NCBI GenBank assembly: GCA_019308525.1 | Contig: JAFDIC010000194.1 | Location: 1 to 7,355, forward strand | Direction of reading: 5' to 3' | DNA length: 7,355 nt | DNA from: Deltaproteobacteria bacterium | GTDB taxonomy: Bacteria; Desulfobacterota; DSM-4660; Desulfatiglandales; HGW-15 | Shown: one piece after another, positions 1 to 5,783 of the stretch | Layout of the letters: every line of letters starts with the position of its first letter | Numbering within the stretch: the first letter of the stretch is position 1 | Notes under the pieces: generated by a model | The model's database searches: none | Told to the model about the DNA's origin: nothing | The model's input: only the letters and a program-made list of their open reading frames with translations | Position numbers and translations under genes: made by a program

Positions 1-1
1 G

Positions 2-715
2 CTTGCAAAAGGCCTGCTCTCCAGGGATGTCCTCCTGCTGGGCAACTATGGTTTTATCACGACTGACAAGGATCCTTTTGCCCTTTACAGGCTCGGCGAA
101 ATGGTTCAATCCAAGTTGCCGAATCACAGGGTCATCACTATCTATGCGGGAATTGTTCAGAGGACCAGGGATAACACCTCTTCCAAGAGACTGGCCGTGC
201 TGGAAAGCTTGAGAACGGTCCATGACGGCGAGAAGAATTTCTTCTTCGAGCTGTTCATCCCGGAGGAGATTTTCCCTATCGCCCTCAGGGCCTTGGACTT
301 CGCGGTCTTTTGGTGTAACAATGCCACCCAGTCCGGACGCCTGGCCCACGCCCAGGGTACGGGTGTCATTATTGCGGGCAGGGACCGGGAAGGGGTGGGA
401 GAGACCCTAAGGCTGTCAGGCCTGCCTGCCGCCAACTCCCTTGAGGAGCTAGCGGAAAGGATAACAGAGATGGCACTGGAGCCCGGCCTCAGGAGGGAAG
501 TTGAAGAGAGAAGCCGCTCCTATGCCATGACATACTCCTTTTCAAACCAGGCACGAAAACACCTCTTGATCCGAGAGGCACTATCAATGGGTAAACCTCT
601 ACCTGCCCTTGATAGGGGCAGGCCCGTTCACCCCCCAGACCGATCTTGGAGCCAGGGAGATGTATGCGAGACGGGAATCGGGAGGCAGGAGGAAATGCCT
701 CGGATGGCAGCTTGA
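2..715 (+). CDS. Glycosyltransferase, GT-B type, C-terminal part (5' end outside window)
   Basis: The frame is open from the window edge to a TGA at 713-715, so the first ATG inside (101) is not the real start and the gene is truncated by the window. About 237 residues are visible. Strand-helix patterns of a Rossmann-like donor domain can be seen: an early hydrophobic strand (LLLGNYGF), a second (RVITIYAG, near 133-156), and a glycine-rich nucleotide-sugar region NNATQSGR (317-340) followed by AHAQGTG and a GRDREGVGETL stretch. That order resembles the donor-binding half of GT4-like enzymes, but the usual E-x7-E pair is not visible; N and Q residues stand where the first glutamate would be expected. 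The last 40 or so residues are rich in R, P and G and look like a poorly conserved tail. It lies 48 bases upstream of a second glycosyltransferase on the same strand, consistent with an operon. Sugar donor and acceptor cannot be told from the sequence. GT-B fold is fairly likely; exact family is uncertain. Confidence 0.6.
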   Translation, partial: LAKGLLSRDVLLLGNYGFITTDKDPFALYRLGEMVQSKLPNHRVITIYAGIVQRTRDNTSSKRLAVLESLRTVHDGEKNFFFELFIPEEIFPIALRALDFAVFWCNNATQSGRLAHAQGTGVIIAGRDREGVGETLRLSGLPAANSLEELAERITEMALEPGLRREVEERSRSYAMTYSFSNQARKHLLIREALSMGKPLPALDRGRPVHPPDRSWSQGDVCETGIGRQEEMPRMAA

Positions 716-751
716 TACTTCCGGTGACATCAATACTAGAAAGCGACTGCG

Positions 752-760
752 AGGAGGTGA
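752..760 (+). promoter_or_regulatory. Strong Shine-Dalgarno site for the gene at 764
   Basis: AGGAGGTGA is close to a full match to the anti-Shine-Dalgarno sequence. It ends 3 bases before the ATG at 764, with the AGGAGG core 6 bases away. It fixes the start of the second glycosyltransferase and argues against longer readings that begin around 646 in another frame. Confidence 0.8.
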
Positions 761-763
761 CCT

Positions 764-1804
764 ATGCACATCGCAATGATGACTGCTTGGAACACGGACT
801 CAGGGGTTGCAGTGCATGCAGAGCCGATAGGCAGGGCATGGAAAAACATGGGACACGACGTGACAATATTCTCCCACATAACCAATGACTACCATGGCGA
901 GGGCTTTACCAAGGATGATGAGGATTACGTTACAAGGTGCTTTGGGACCCAGAGGACCAATTTTCTTGATCCCAGGCCCCTGCTGACGACTCATTTTGAT
1001 GTACTCGTGGTACAGGACCTTAGGATGTTGCCTGTGGAAAACCTGTCCAAGGTGTTCCCCTTACTCAAACACAAGGCAAGGACAGTTCACGTGGTCCACG
1101 AAAACCAGCTCCCGAAGGAACCCTGGTTCTACCAATTCGACTGGGACGGGGTCGTATACTTTGACGAAAAGCAGAACTTCCTGAACGAGGTTTACCCCCA
1201 TGCCAAGCTCATCCCTTTTCCCTGTTTCCCGGTCAGGAGAGGGGACAAGACAGAGGCAAGGAAAAAGCTGGATCTTCCCCTGGATAAGCACATAGTGTAC
1301 AACTTCTGCCACAGAGGTTACTCGCCCTTCCTCAGGGACCTGAGGGATGACCTGAAGAAGGACACTGTGCTACTATACGTGATTCCGCCGGGATACCAGA
1401 TGGTGGAAAAGGATGACCCCCCTCCCTGGATGATCATTAGAGAGGAGTCGGTCCTTTCCGAAGAGAGATTTGACGACTATCTCTTTGCTTCTGACTGCCT
1501 TATTCTGCACAAGTTCCAGAGCCTCTATCTCGGGGTGGTTTCCTCCACGGCATTCCAGGCCCTGGGGGCCGGGTGCCCTATCTTTGTACCCAATGGTTCC
1601 GATTACTTCACACCCCTGAGGAACGAGCTCTTACACTATAATGATGTTTCAGAACTAAATGATATGCTGAAGGAGCTGTGCGAGAATGAGGACATGAGGG
1701 AGAGAGTCCTGGATGCGGCAGACGGGTTCGTCCACATGAATTCTCCTGAGATTATTGCAAAGCTCTTCATAGATTTCTTTATCGAGCTGGGAAGGCCGGT
1801 CTAG
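764..1804 (+). CDS. Divergent GT4-like glycosyltransferase
   Basis: A 346-residue protein with a two-Rossmann (GT-B) outline. The N-terminal domain opens with a short beta strand (HIAMMTAWN) and a glycine-containing loop TDSGVAVHAEPIG (11-23), then a helix ending in GHDVTIF (30-36). This is the acceptor-domain signature of GT4 enzymes, where a GG-x-x-x-H type loop precedes K/R-GH-x-V. The strand FDVLVVQDLRMLP (78-90) and HVVHENQ (109-115) follow the usual pattern. In the C-terminal domain, DCLILHK (244-250) and SSTAFQALGAGCPIFV (260-275) sit where GT4 enzymes carry E-x7-E, but the first glutamate is missing and residues 251-259 (FQSLYLGVV) replace it, so donor binding may be unusual or the enzyme may belong to a separate subgroup. 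The start is set by a strong Shine-Dalgarno site. There is no signal peptide or membrane segment, so it is probably cytoplasmic or loosely membrane bound. It lies between two other transferases and directly before a GH130 remnant. Substrate unknown. Confidence 0.72.
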   Translation: MHIAMMTAWNTDSGVAVHAEPIGRAWKNMGHDVTIFSHITNDYHGEGFTKDDEDYVTRCFGTQRTNFLDPRPLLTTHFDVLVVQDLRMLPVENLSKVFPLLKHKARTVHVVHENQLPKEPWFYQFDWDGVVYFDEKQNFLNEVYPHAKLIPFPCFPVRRGDKTEARKKLDLPLDKHIVYNFCHRGYSPFLRDLRDDLKKDTVLLYVIPPGYQMVEKDDPPPWMIIREESVLSEERFDDYLFASDCLILHKFQSLYLGVVSSTAFQALGAGCPIFVPNGSDYFTPLRNELLHYNDVSELNDMLKELCENEDMRERVLDAADGFVHMNSPEIIAKLFIDFFIELGRPV

Positions 1805-1810
1805 CCACTT

Positions 1811-1893
1811 ACGGGGAGGTGAATACTCCTGGGCAGGCACCCTGAAGCCGTACTGGAGCCGGAACTTGACTACAAGCTCCACGGGGAGGTGAA
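1811..1893 (+). repeat. 13-base direct repeat pair flanking the front of the GH130 remnant
   Basis: ACGGGGAGGTGAA occurs exactly at 1811-1823 and again at 1881-1893, 70 bases apart. The first copy lies just after the stop of the upstream transferase and looks like a ribosome binding site; the second lies inside the GH130 remnant, where it encodes HGEVNE. Such short repeats can mediate deletion or duplication, but a coincidence between a ribosome site and a coding stretch is possible. Confidence 0.45.
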
Positions 1894-2017
1894 CGAGGTG
1901 GTATTCGCAACAGGCATATGCGAAATAAACGGCACATTCCATATCTCTTATGGCGCTGCCGACAAGGTGGTCTGCGGTGCCGCGGTTGAAAAGGAAGAAA
2001 TATTGGGCCTCTTTTGA
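1823..2017 (+). pseudogene. GH130 beta-mannoside phosphorylase, C-terminal remnant
   Basis: This frame encodes about 64 residues ending at a TGA (2015-2017). It contains, in order, LLGR, LEPELDY, HGEVNEVVFATG, an INGTFHISYGAAD block and a short VCGAA tail. Intact GH130 enzymes end with the same order: a P-x-LEPE-x-x-YE segment, G-x-V-x-x-VVFPTG, then YYGAAD. GH130 enzymes phosphorolyse beta-mannosides to mannose-1-phosphate and are normally about 300-350 residues, so roughly four fifths is missing. A TGA lies immediately upstream in frame (1820-1822) and there is no ATG, GTG or TTG in the open stretch before the conserved part, so normal translation is unlikely; a CTG at 1829 behind the GGGGAGG at 1812-1818 is a remote possibility. 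The region before it encodes the upstream transferase, not a GH130 N-terminus, so this is a deletion remnant rather than a simple frameshift. The lost catalytic domain means no enzyme activity is expected. Family assignment is by remembered motif, not by a search. Confidence 0.72.
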
Positions 2018-2204
2018 TCTTCCTCCTTTCGTTGAGGCCCAGGCCATGATAAACTGTCTGTATGAAATTGCCAATAGGTCTATGGAACTGTTCAAGTTGC
2101 TTCCTGCGACAAAGGGGCACAGGGCGGCTGCTTGATCCTGCTCCATCGAGATCCATGGAAACCCTGGGGCTTCAAGCCATAGCGTCCAGAAAGGTAGCGA
2201 CAAA
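2018..2204 (+). other. Non-coding spacer after the GH130 remnant
   Basis: No convincing gene is seen. One short open frame with an ATG at 2046 runs to a TGA at 2133-2135 (29 residues, beginning MINCLYEIANRS), but it has no good ribosome site and no recognisable family; it may be decayed coding sequence left over from the same deletion. A modest ribosome site AAGGT (2191-2195) lies 9 bases before the ATG at 2205 and belongs to the next gene. No clear promoter or terminator was found. Confidence 0.4.
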
Positions 2205-3467
2205 ATGAAGAATATAGGTTTCATCTCCACCAGATTTGCGGGAACTGACGGCGTATCCCTCGAAAGCTCAAAATGGGCAGACGTCTTGGAAGCCATGGGG
2301 CACCCATGCTTTTACTTCGCAGGAGAATTGGACAGACCCCGGGAACGATGTTTCCACTCGAAGAAGGCCTATTTCGAGCATCCTGAAATCGTCCATATCA
2401 ACCAGGTTGTCTTCAACAGGCTGGACAGGCCCGACGAGACCACTGACAGGATAGAACGAATCAAACAGGAACTCTTTTATGACATCGAAAGGTTTGTCCA
2501 GGCCTTTGATATAAAGATAGTTATCGTGGAGAACGCCCTTGCCATTCCCTTGAATATCCCGCTGGGCCTCGCAATTACGGAATACGTCTCCAAGACATGC
2601 ATCCCAACAATCGCGCACCATCATGATTTTTACTGGGAACGTAAACGTTTCTCCAACAACTGCGTATGGGACTATCTCAACCTGGCCTTCCCTCCCCGAC
2701 ATCCTTACATAAGACATGTAGTGATCAATTCCGAGGCAAGGGGCCAGCTTGCCTACAGGAAAGGGGCCTCTGCCATAGTGATCCCCAACGTCATGAATTA
2801 CGCTGTACCACCTCCACCTCCTGACGAATACGCCCTTGACGTAAGAGAAAATTTGGGAATCAGGGAGGATGAATACTTCATCCTCCAGCCCACCCGGATA
2901 ATCCAGAGAAAAGGTATCGAACATTCTATCGAGCTGGTCAGCCGCCTAAAGAGAAAAGGAATCAAGGCAAAGCTCATCATATCCCATGCCTCGGGCGACG
3001 AGGGAGACGATTATCAAAGGCGCGTAAAAGACTATTCAAGGCTTCTGGGCGTAAACACCCTTTTCGTATCCGACCTGATCGGTGAAGAAAGGGGGAGGAC
3101 CAGGAAAAACAGGAAGGTATATACCCTCTTTGACGTATATCCCCATGCGGACCTTATTACATATCCCTCTTCCTACGAGGGCTTTGGTAACGCATTCCTG
3201 GAGGCCATATACTTCAAGAAACCGATACTGGTGAACAACTACTCTATTTACCTCCACGATATAAAGCCCAAGGGGTTCAAGGTAATTGAGATGGATGAAT
3301 ACATAAGGGAAGAGACCGTGGCAGAGGTTATCTCGGTACTAAGAGACAAGGAAAAAGCGGAGGTAATGGCCGAACATAATTACAAGCTGGCAAGGCGATT
3401 CTATTCTTACGAGAACCTCAAAAGAAAACTGAGGTTTCTGCTCACGGATTTCTTCGGGGAAGAGTAA
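2205..3467 (+). CDS. Glycosyltransferase family 4 protein, possibly mannosyl-transferring
   Basis: A 420-residue retaining GT-B glycosyltransferase with good family features. The N-terminal domain begins IGFISTRFAGTDGVSLES (4-21), the loop and helix that shape the acceptor site, then GHPCFYFAGELD (32-43). AHHHDFYW (137-144) is the histidine-bearing strand near the interdomain cleft. The C-terminal donor domain begins at about 224 with ILQPTRIIQRKG (226-237), where R231 and K236 match the basic pair that contacts the nucleotide diphosphate in GT4 enzymes. The E-x7-E motif is E325 to E333 within YEGFGNAFLEA. A PPPPP run (202-206) marks the interdomain linker. There is no signal peptide or membrane helix, so it acts at the cytoplasmic side. 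From memory the N-terminal motif resembles mannosylglucosylglycerate synthase-type enzymes, which would make a mannose-containing compatible solute; this is a weak, unchecked lead. The GH130 remnant just upstream fits mannose chemistry. It is the last gene of the plus-strand cluster and faces the lapA-like gene convergently. Confidence 0.88.
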   Translation: MKNIGFISTRFAGTDGVSLESSKWADVLEAMGHPCFYFAGELDRPRERCFHSKKAYFEHPEIVHINQVVFNRLDRPDETTDRIERIKQELFYDIERFVQAFDIKIVIVENALAIPLNIPLGLAITEYVSKTCIPTIAHHHDFYWERKRFSNNCVWDYLNLAFPPRHPYIRHVVINSEARGQLAYRKGASAIVIPNVMNYAVPPPPPDEYALDVRENLGIREDEYFILQPTRIIQRKGIEHSIELVSRLKRKGIKAKLIISHASGDEGDDYQRRVKDYSRLLGVNTLFVSDLIGEERGRTRKNRKVYTLFDVYPHADLITYPSSYEGFGNAFLEAIYFKKPILVNNYSIYLHDIKPKGFKVIEMDEYIREETVAEVISVLRDKEKAEVMAEHNYKLARRFYSYENLKRKLRFLLTDFFGEE

Positions 3468-3495
3468 TATGCGCAAAAGTATGCTACGAGGCCAA

Positions 3496-3545
3496 TCGAA
3501 GTCCAGACTTTCCTGTTTCCATTTGAGATCCGCGAAAGACTTCGA
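3496..3545. repeat. 8-base inverted repeat downstream of the GT4 gene
   Basis: TCGAAGTC (3496-3503) is the exact reverse complement of GACTTCGA (3538-3545), separated by 34 bases. It begins 29 bases after the transferase stop. There is no T-tract, so a classical intrinsic terminator is not supported. The rest of 3468-3579 shows no gene that can be supported. Confidence 0.3.
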
Positions 3546-3579
3546 TACCAAGTTTAATCGTGATCCCTGTAGAGGTGGA

Positions 3580-3733
3580 GATGCTTTTTGGAAAGGCCCC
3601 AGATGGTAGGCGCACAAATCTTTAGGAATCACCGCCAAACACGGGCGGCATGTGCGAGAGGCGTACATAGAAGTACGCCGCAGTGACTAAAGATGCAGCG
3701 CAACGCCGCAGATGGGGCTTTTCCGAAAGCATC
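3580..3733. repeat. Imperfect palindromic intergenic element with two inner hairpins
   Basis: The outer arms, 3580-3601 (starts GATGCTTTTTGG) and 3713-3733 (ends TTCCGAAAGCATC), are near-perfect inverted repeats of about 21-22 bases. Moving inward, ATCTTTAG (about 3618-3625) pairs with CTAAAGAT (about 3687-3694), and GGCGC near 3609 has a partial partner near 3698-3705. At the centre are two hairpins: CCGCC/GGCGG (3632-3636 with 3644-3648, 7-base loop) and GGCGTAC/GTACGCC (3660-3666 with 3673-3679, 6-base loop). The whole could fold as a long stem with two heads on either strand. It encodes no transposase. It fills the junction between convergent genes, so it could act as a bidirectional transcription end or RNA-stabilising structure, or be a non-autonomous mobile repeat. 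From memory, similar sequences (GATGGCTT..., GCGGCGTAC...GTACGCCGC) are scattered in Desulfobacterota intergenic regions; copy number in this genome cannot be seen here. Confidence 0.75.
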
Positions 3734-3968
3734 AGGCTTGCTTCCTGGGCCTTACCCTCCTGGCCAACCAACCGATAACAAGTCCGACCACGAATGTTCC
3801 AAGCAGTATGACCGCAGAAGGCAATGACACCTTCCAGGGCAAGAACTTCACTTCGATGGTCTGAGTGTTCTGTACAATAAAGATGATAACCAGTATGATC
3901 AAGATGGCAAAAACAATGTTCTTGAAAGTAACAAATGACTTCTTGCCGCTTGCTGATCTGTCCTGCAT
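3732..3968 (-). CDS. LapA-domain (DUF1049) small membrane protein
   Basis: A 78-residue protein with the layout of the LapA/DUF1049 family: a short basic N-terminus (1-16), membrane helix one (about 17-32, VFAILIILVIIFIV), the family hallmark QNTQTIEVKFLPW (33-45) at the turn, membrane helix two (about 49-68, LPSAVILLGTFVVGLVIGWL), and a basic tail RRVRPRKQA. In enterobacteria LapA and LapB help control lipopolysaccharide assembly by acting on LpxC turnover; many distant LapA-domain proteins have no tested role, so a specific function is not claimed. The start is supported by GAGGAGG seven bases upstream of the ATG. It lies 90 bases downstream of the mscS-like gene on the same strand and is probably the last gene of that transcript. 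Its TGA stop overlaps the outer end of the palindromic element, so the last residues may have been set by that insertion. Length is typical for stand-alone members. Confidence 0.87.
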   Translation of the reverse strand: MQDRSASGKKSFVTFKNIVFAILIILVIIFIVQNTQTIEVKFLPWKVSLPSAVILLGTFVVGLVIGWLARRVRPRKQA

Positions 3969-3975
3969 CCTTTTT

Positions 3976-3982
3976 CCTCCTC
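3976..3982 (-). promoter_or_regulatory. Shine-Dalgarno site of the lapA-like gene
   Basis: On the minus strand this reads GAGGAGG, seven bases before the ATG at 3968. It fixes the start and indicates efficient independent initiation despite the 90-base gap from the upstream channel gene. No clear promoter was recognised in that gap. Confidence 0.75.
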
Positions 3983-4058
3983 GGAGTTACGGGTAATATT
4001 GCTCCCTGATCCCGGGGGCAATTAGGCTGATAGGTCCAACAATGATAGAAAGCTGTCT

Positions 4059-5678
4059 CTAAATCATATCTTTGTCCTTCGGGAGACCCTCAAAAGTAAT
4101 GCGCAGGGGCCGTCGCTCATCATGCGCAAGGTAATTGGTCACCGTCGGAAATGCGAATTCGATCCCCTCCTTTTCAAAGGCCTTCATAATCTGCATATTT
4201 ATCTTTTCGCTGAAGGCGAGGAAGTTCCAGTACTCGGGTGGATGGTACCAGTATATCATCAAAATATTCAAAGAGGTATCGTTGAACTCGTTGAAATACA
4301 CCCGGGGGGGGTAGTCCGGATGCATGCCTTCGTGGTCCTTGAGGATCTCCCTTATGATCTCAACTGCCCTCTGCACCTTGTCCGGCGGTGTGTCATAGGT
4401 GATGGTGATGTTGGAAACCCGCCTTATGGATGGCCTGCTCCCGATGTTCTCAATGCTCGCACTGGCCATCTTTTCATTCGGTATCGTCACAAGGTGTCCG
4501 CTCAATGTCCTGATCCTGGTTGATCGAAAGCCTATGCTTTCCACCGCACCATCATAGCCTTCTACCGTGACCCGTTGCCCCACGCTGAAGGGCTTATCCA
4601 GCATGATCATGATACTCCCGAAGAAATTCTTGAGCGTGTCCTGGGATGCAAGCGCCACTGCCAAGCCGCCGATACCAAGTCCTGCGATAAGGGTACTGAG
4701 GGGTCGCCCTGAAACCGCCCTGATCAGGTAAACGCTTCCTACCACGATCACTACTACCCTGGCAAAGAGCCTTACCATCTGGACAAAGGTCCTGTCAACG
4801 GGTGTCTCCTCCCTCTCCGCATACTTGGCCAGTTCATACTCCAGGACGTCCAGGAGCCGGTATACAAATAGGACCACGGCAAGGGTGCCCAGGACACCAA
4901 CACCCATTTCCACGACGCGGCCTACCAGATCATCGAGAAGGAATATTTCCCTGGCCGCATGCAGCACTATCGTGGCAAGGATCAGCCGCACCGGCCAAAT
5001 GGATGACTCGACCAGGAGGCGTAGCCTCACTTTCTCCTGCGAATCTTTGAGGAAGGTGGCCATACCTGACAAAGATCTTACAAGGAGCTTGCCTATCGTG
5101 TAGATCACCGCCAGCAACACCAACATCATCAGGTAACGCCACCATGCGTACTTCCAAAGCCATTCGGGTAACACTTGCTTCTGGGTATAGACGAATCCCA
5201 CGGCAGCCACGCAAAGGATTCCCATCCTTATGCTGCCCTTCACCTTGGCAATGGTGTCTTCCGGGACCGCCTCACGGATATTCTGGGGCAAGGTGATCCT
5301 CAATGCATCCAGTAATTCCACCAGGGAAAAGAGAAACATTATTACAGCCATCGCAAGGAGGATTGCTTCCAGCATGCGAAGCAGGACAAGTAGCTGGGGC
5401 GATAGGACCAGGACCAGTTCCAGCAGCCTGAGAAACAGGGCAATTATGGCAAGCCGGAAGGAGGGCAAGAAACTGACCAGGTTCACCAGCCTTGGGTCCA
5501 CGCCCTTTTTTTCGAACCTCTTTCGAGCGTACCTGTTGAATCGCCTCCACAATATCTCCACCAGGATGAATCCGGCGACCAGTAATGTCAGAGACACCCC
5601 AAAGCGCCATGATTCGGTTCCCGTCAACAACTTTTCCAGTTCAGTACCCACTTGATTGAAGAAACTCCATCCATTCAT
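4059..5678 (-). CDS. MscS-family mechanosensitive ion channel with extended membrane N-terminus
   Basis: A 539-residue inner-membrane channel expected to open under membrane tension and release solutes during hypo-osmotic shock. The N-terminal part (about 27-320) has roughly seven or eight hydrophobic segments, including 28-44, 74-98, 102-122, 150-165, 182-202, 226-245, 256-280 and 302-320, more than the three helices of E. coli MscS, so it belongs with the larger multi-helix members. The pore helix and hinge are clear: STLIAGLGIGGLAVALASQD (328-347), glycine and alanine rich as in MscS TM3, followed by KNFFGSIMIMLDKPFSVGQ (350-368). The MscS beta domain follows (about 370-405, with GAVESIGFRSTRI and VTIPNEKM), then the alpha-beta vestibule domain (about 420-515, ending GIEFAFP). 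An AGGAG ribosome site lies nine bases before the ATG. A run of eight C residues encodes P457-P458. It is probably co-transcribed with the lapA-like gene downstream. No ligand-binding regulatory domain is visible in the tail. Confidence 0.93.
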   Translation of the reverse strand: MNGWSFFNQVGTELEKLLTGTESWRFGVSLTLLVAGFILVEILWRRFNRYARKRFEKKGVDPRLVNLVSFLPSFRLAIIALFLRLLELVLVLSPQLLVLLRMLEAILLAMAVIMFLFSLVELLDALRITLPQNIREAVPEDTIAKVKGSIRMGILCVAAVGFVYTQKQVLPEWLWKYAWWRYLMMLVLLAVIYTIGKLLVRSLSGMATFLKDSQEKVRLRLLVESSIWPVRLILATIVLHAAREIFLLDDLVGRVVEMGVGVLGTLAVVLFVYRLLDVLEYELAKYAEREETPVDRTFVQMVRLFARVVVIVVGSVYLIRAVSGRPLSTLIAGLGIGGLAVALASQDTLKNFFGSIMIMLDKPFSVGQRVTVEGYDGAVESIGFRSTRIRTLSGHLVTIPNEKMASASIENIGSRPSIRRVSNITITYDTPPDKVQRAVEIIREILKDHEGMHPDYPPRVYFNEFNDTSLNILMIYWYHPPEYWNFLAFSEKINMQIMKAFEKEGIEFAFPTVTNYLAHDERRPLRITFEGLPKDKDMI

Positions 5679-5759
5679 AGGACAATACTCCTAGGTGTGA
5701 GTCTCAGTGTTTCTTCTCCTGCACCCTGATCGAGCCAATCCCCTGTCGAGGGTTATTTG

Positions 5760-5774
5760 GTTATCAGTTATCAG
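5760..5774. repeat. Short tandem heptamer (GTTATCA x2)
   Basis: GTTATCA occurs twice in tandem (5760-5766, 5767-5773) and is followed by GTGA, with a partial unit GGTTATT just before. It lies in the 105-base gap between the acyl-CoA synthetase stop and the mscS-like start. The rest of the gap holds only a 4-base-stem hairpin (CCCT/AGGG) with no T-tract and no promoter that can be supported. Confidence 0.4.
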
Positions 5775-5783
5775 TGATTTCTC

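Noticed and set aside
596..715. Frameshift near the end of the first transferase
   Set aside because: The tail looks unconserved, but no alternative frame continues a recognisable domain, so a natural variable tail is simpler.
1655..2296. Minus-strand open frame (213 codons) across the GH130 remnant
   Set aside because: It overlaps the ends of both flanking transferases in antisense, has mixed composition and no family motif.
3469..3609. Plus-strand 46-codon open frame starting just after the GT4 stop
   Set aside because: An AGAG lies before its ATG, but the frame ends inside the palindromic element and the product has no recognisable features.
3339..3668. Minus-strand open frame (109 codons) running from the palindrome into the GT4 gene
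   Set aside because: About a third is antisense to a real gene and a further part is the repeat element; no ribosome site or known domain.
3580..3733. Palindrome as a classical intrinsic terminator
   Set aside because: There is only a short T-run inside the arms and no U-tract directly after a GC stem; a terminator role remains possible but is not shown.
3580..3733. Palindrome as a tRNA or known riboswitch
   Set aside because: No cloverleaf arms, T-loop (GTTCRA) or known aptamer consensus was seen; symmetry is that of an inverted repeat.
4122..4523. Plus-strand open frame (133 codons) opposite the channel gene
   Set aside because: Antisense shadow of the conserved MscS cytoplasmic domain.
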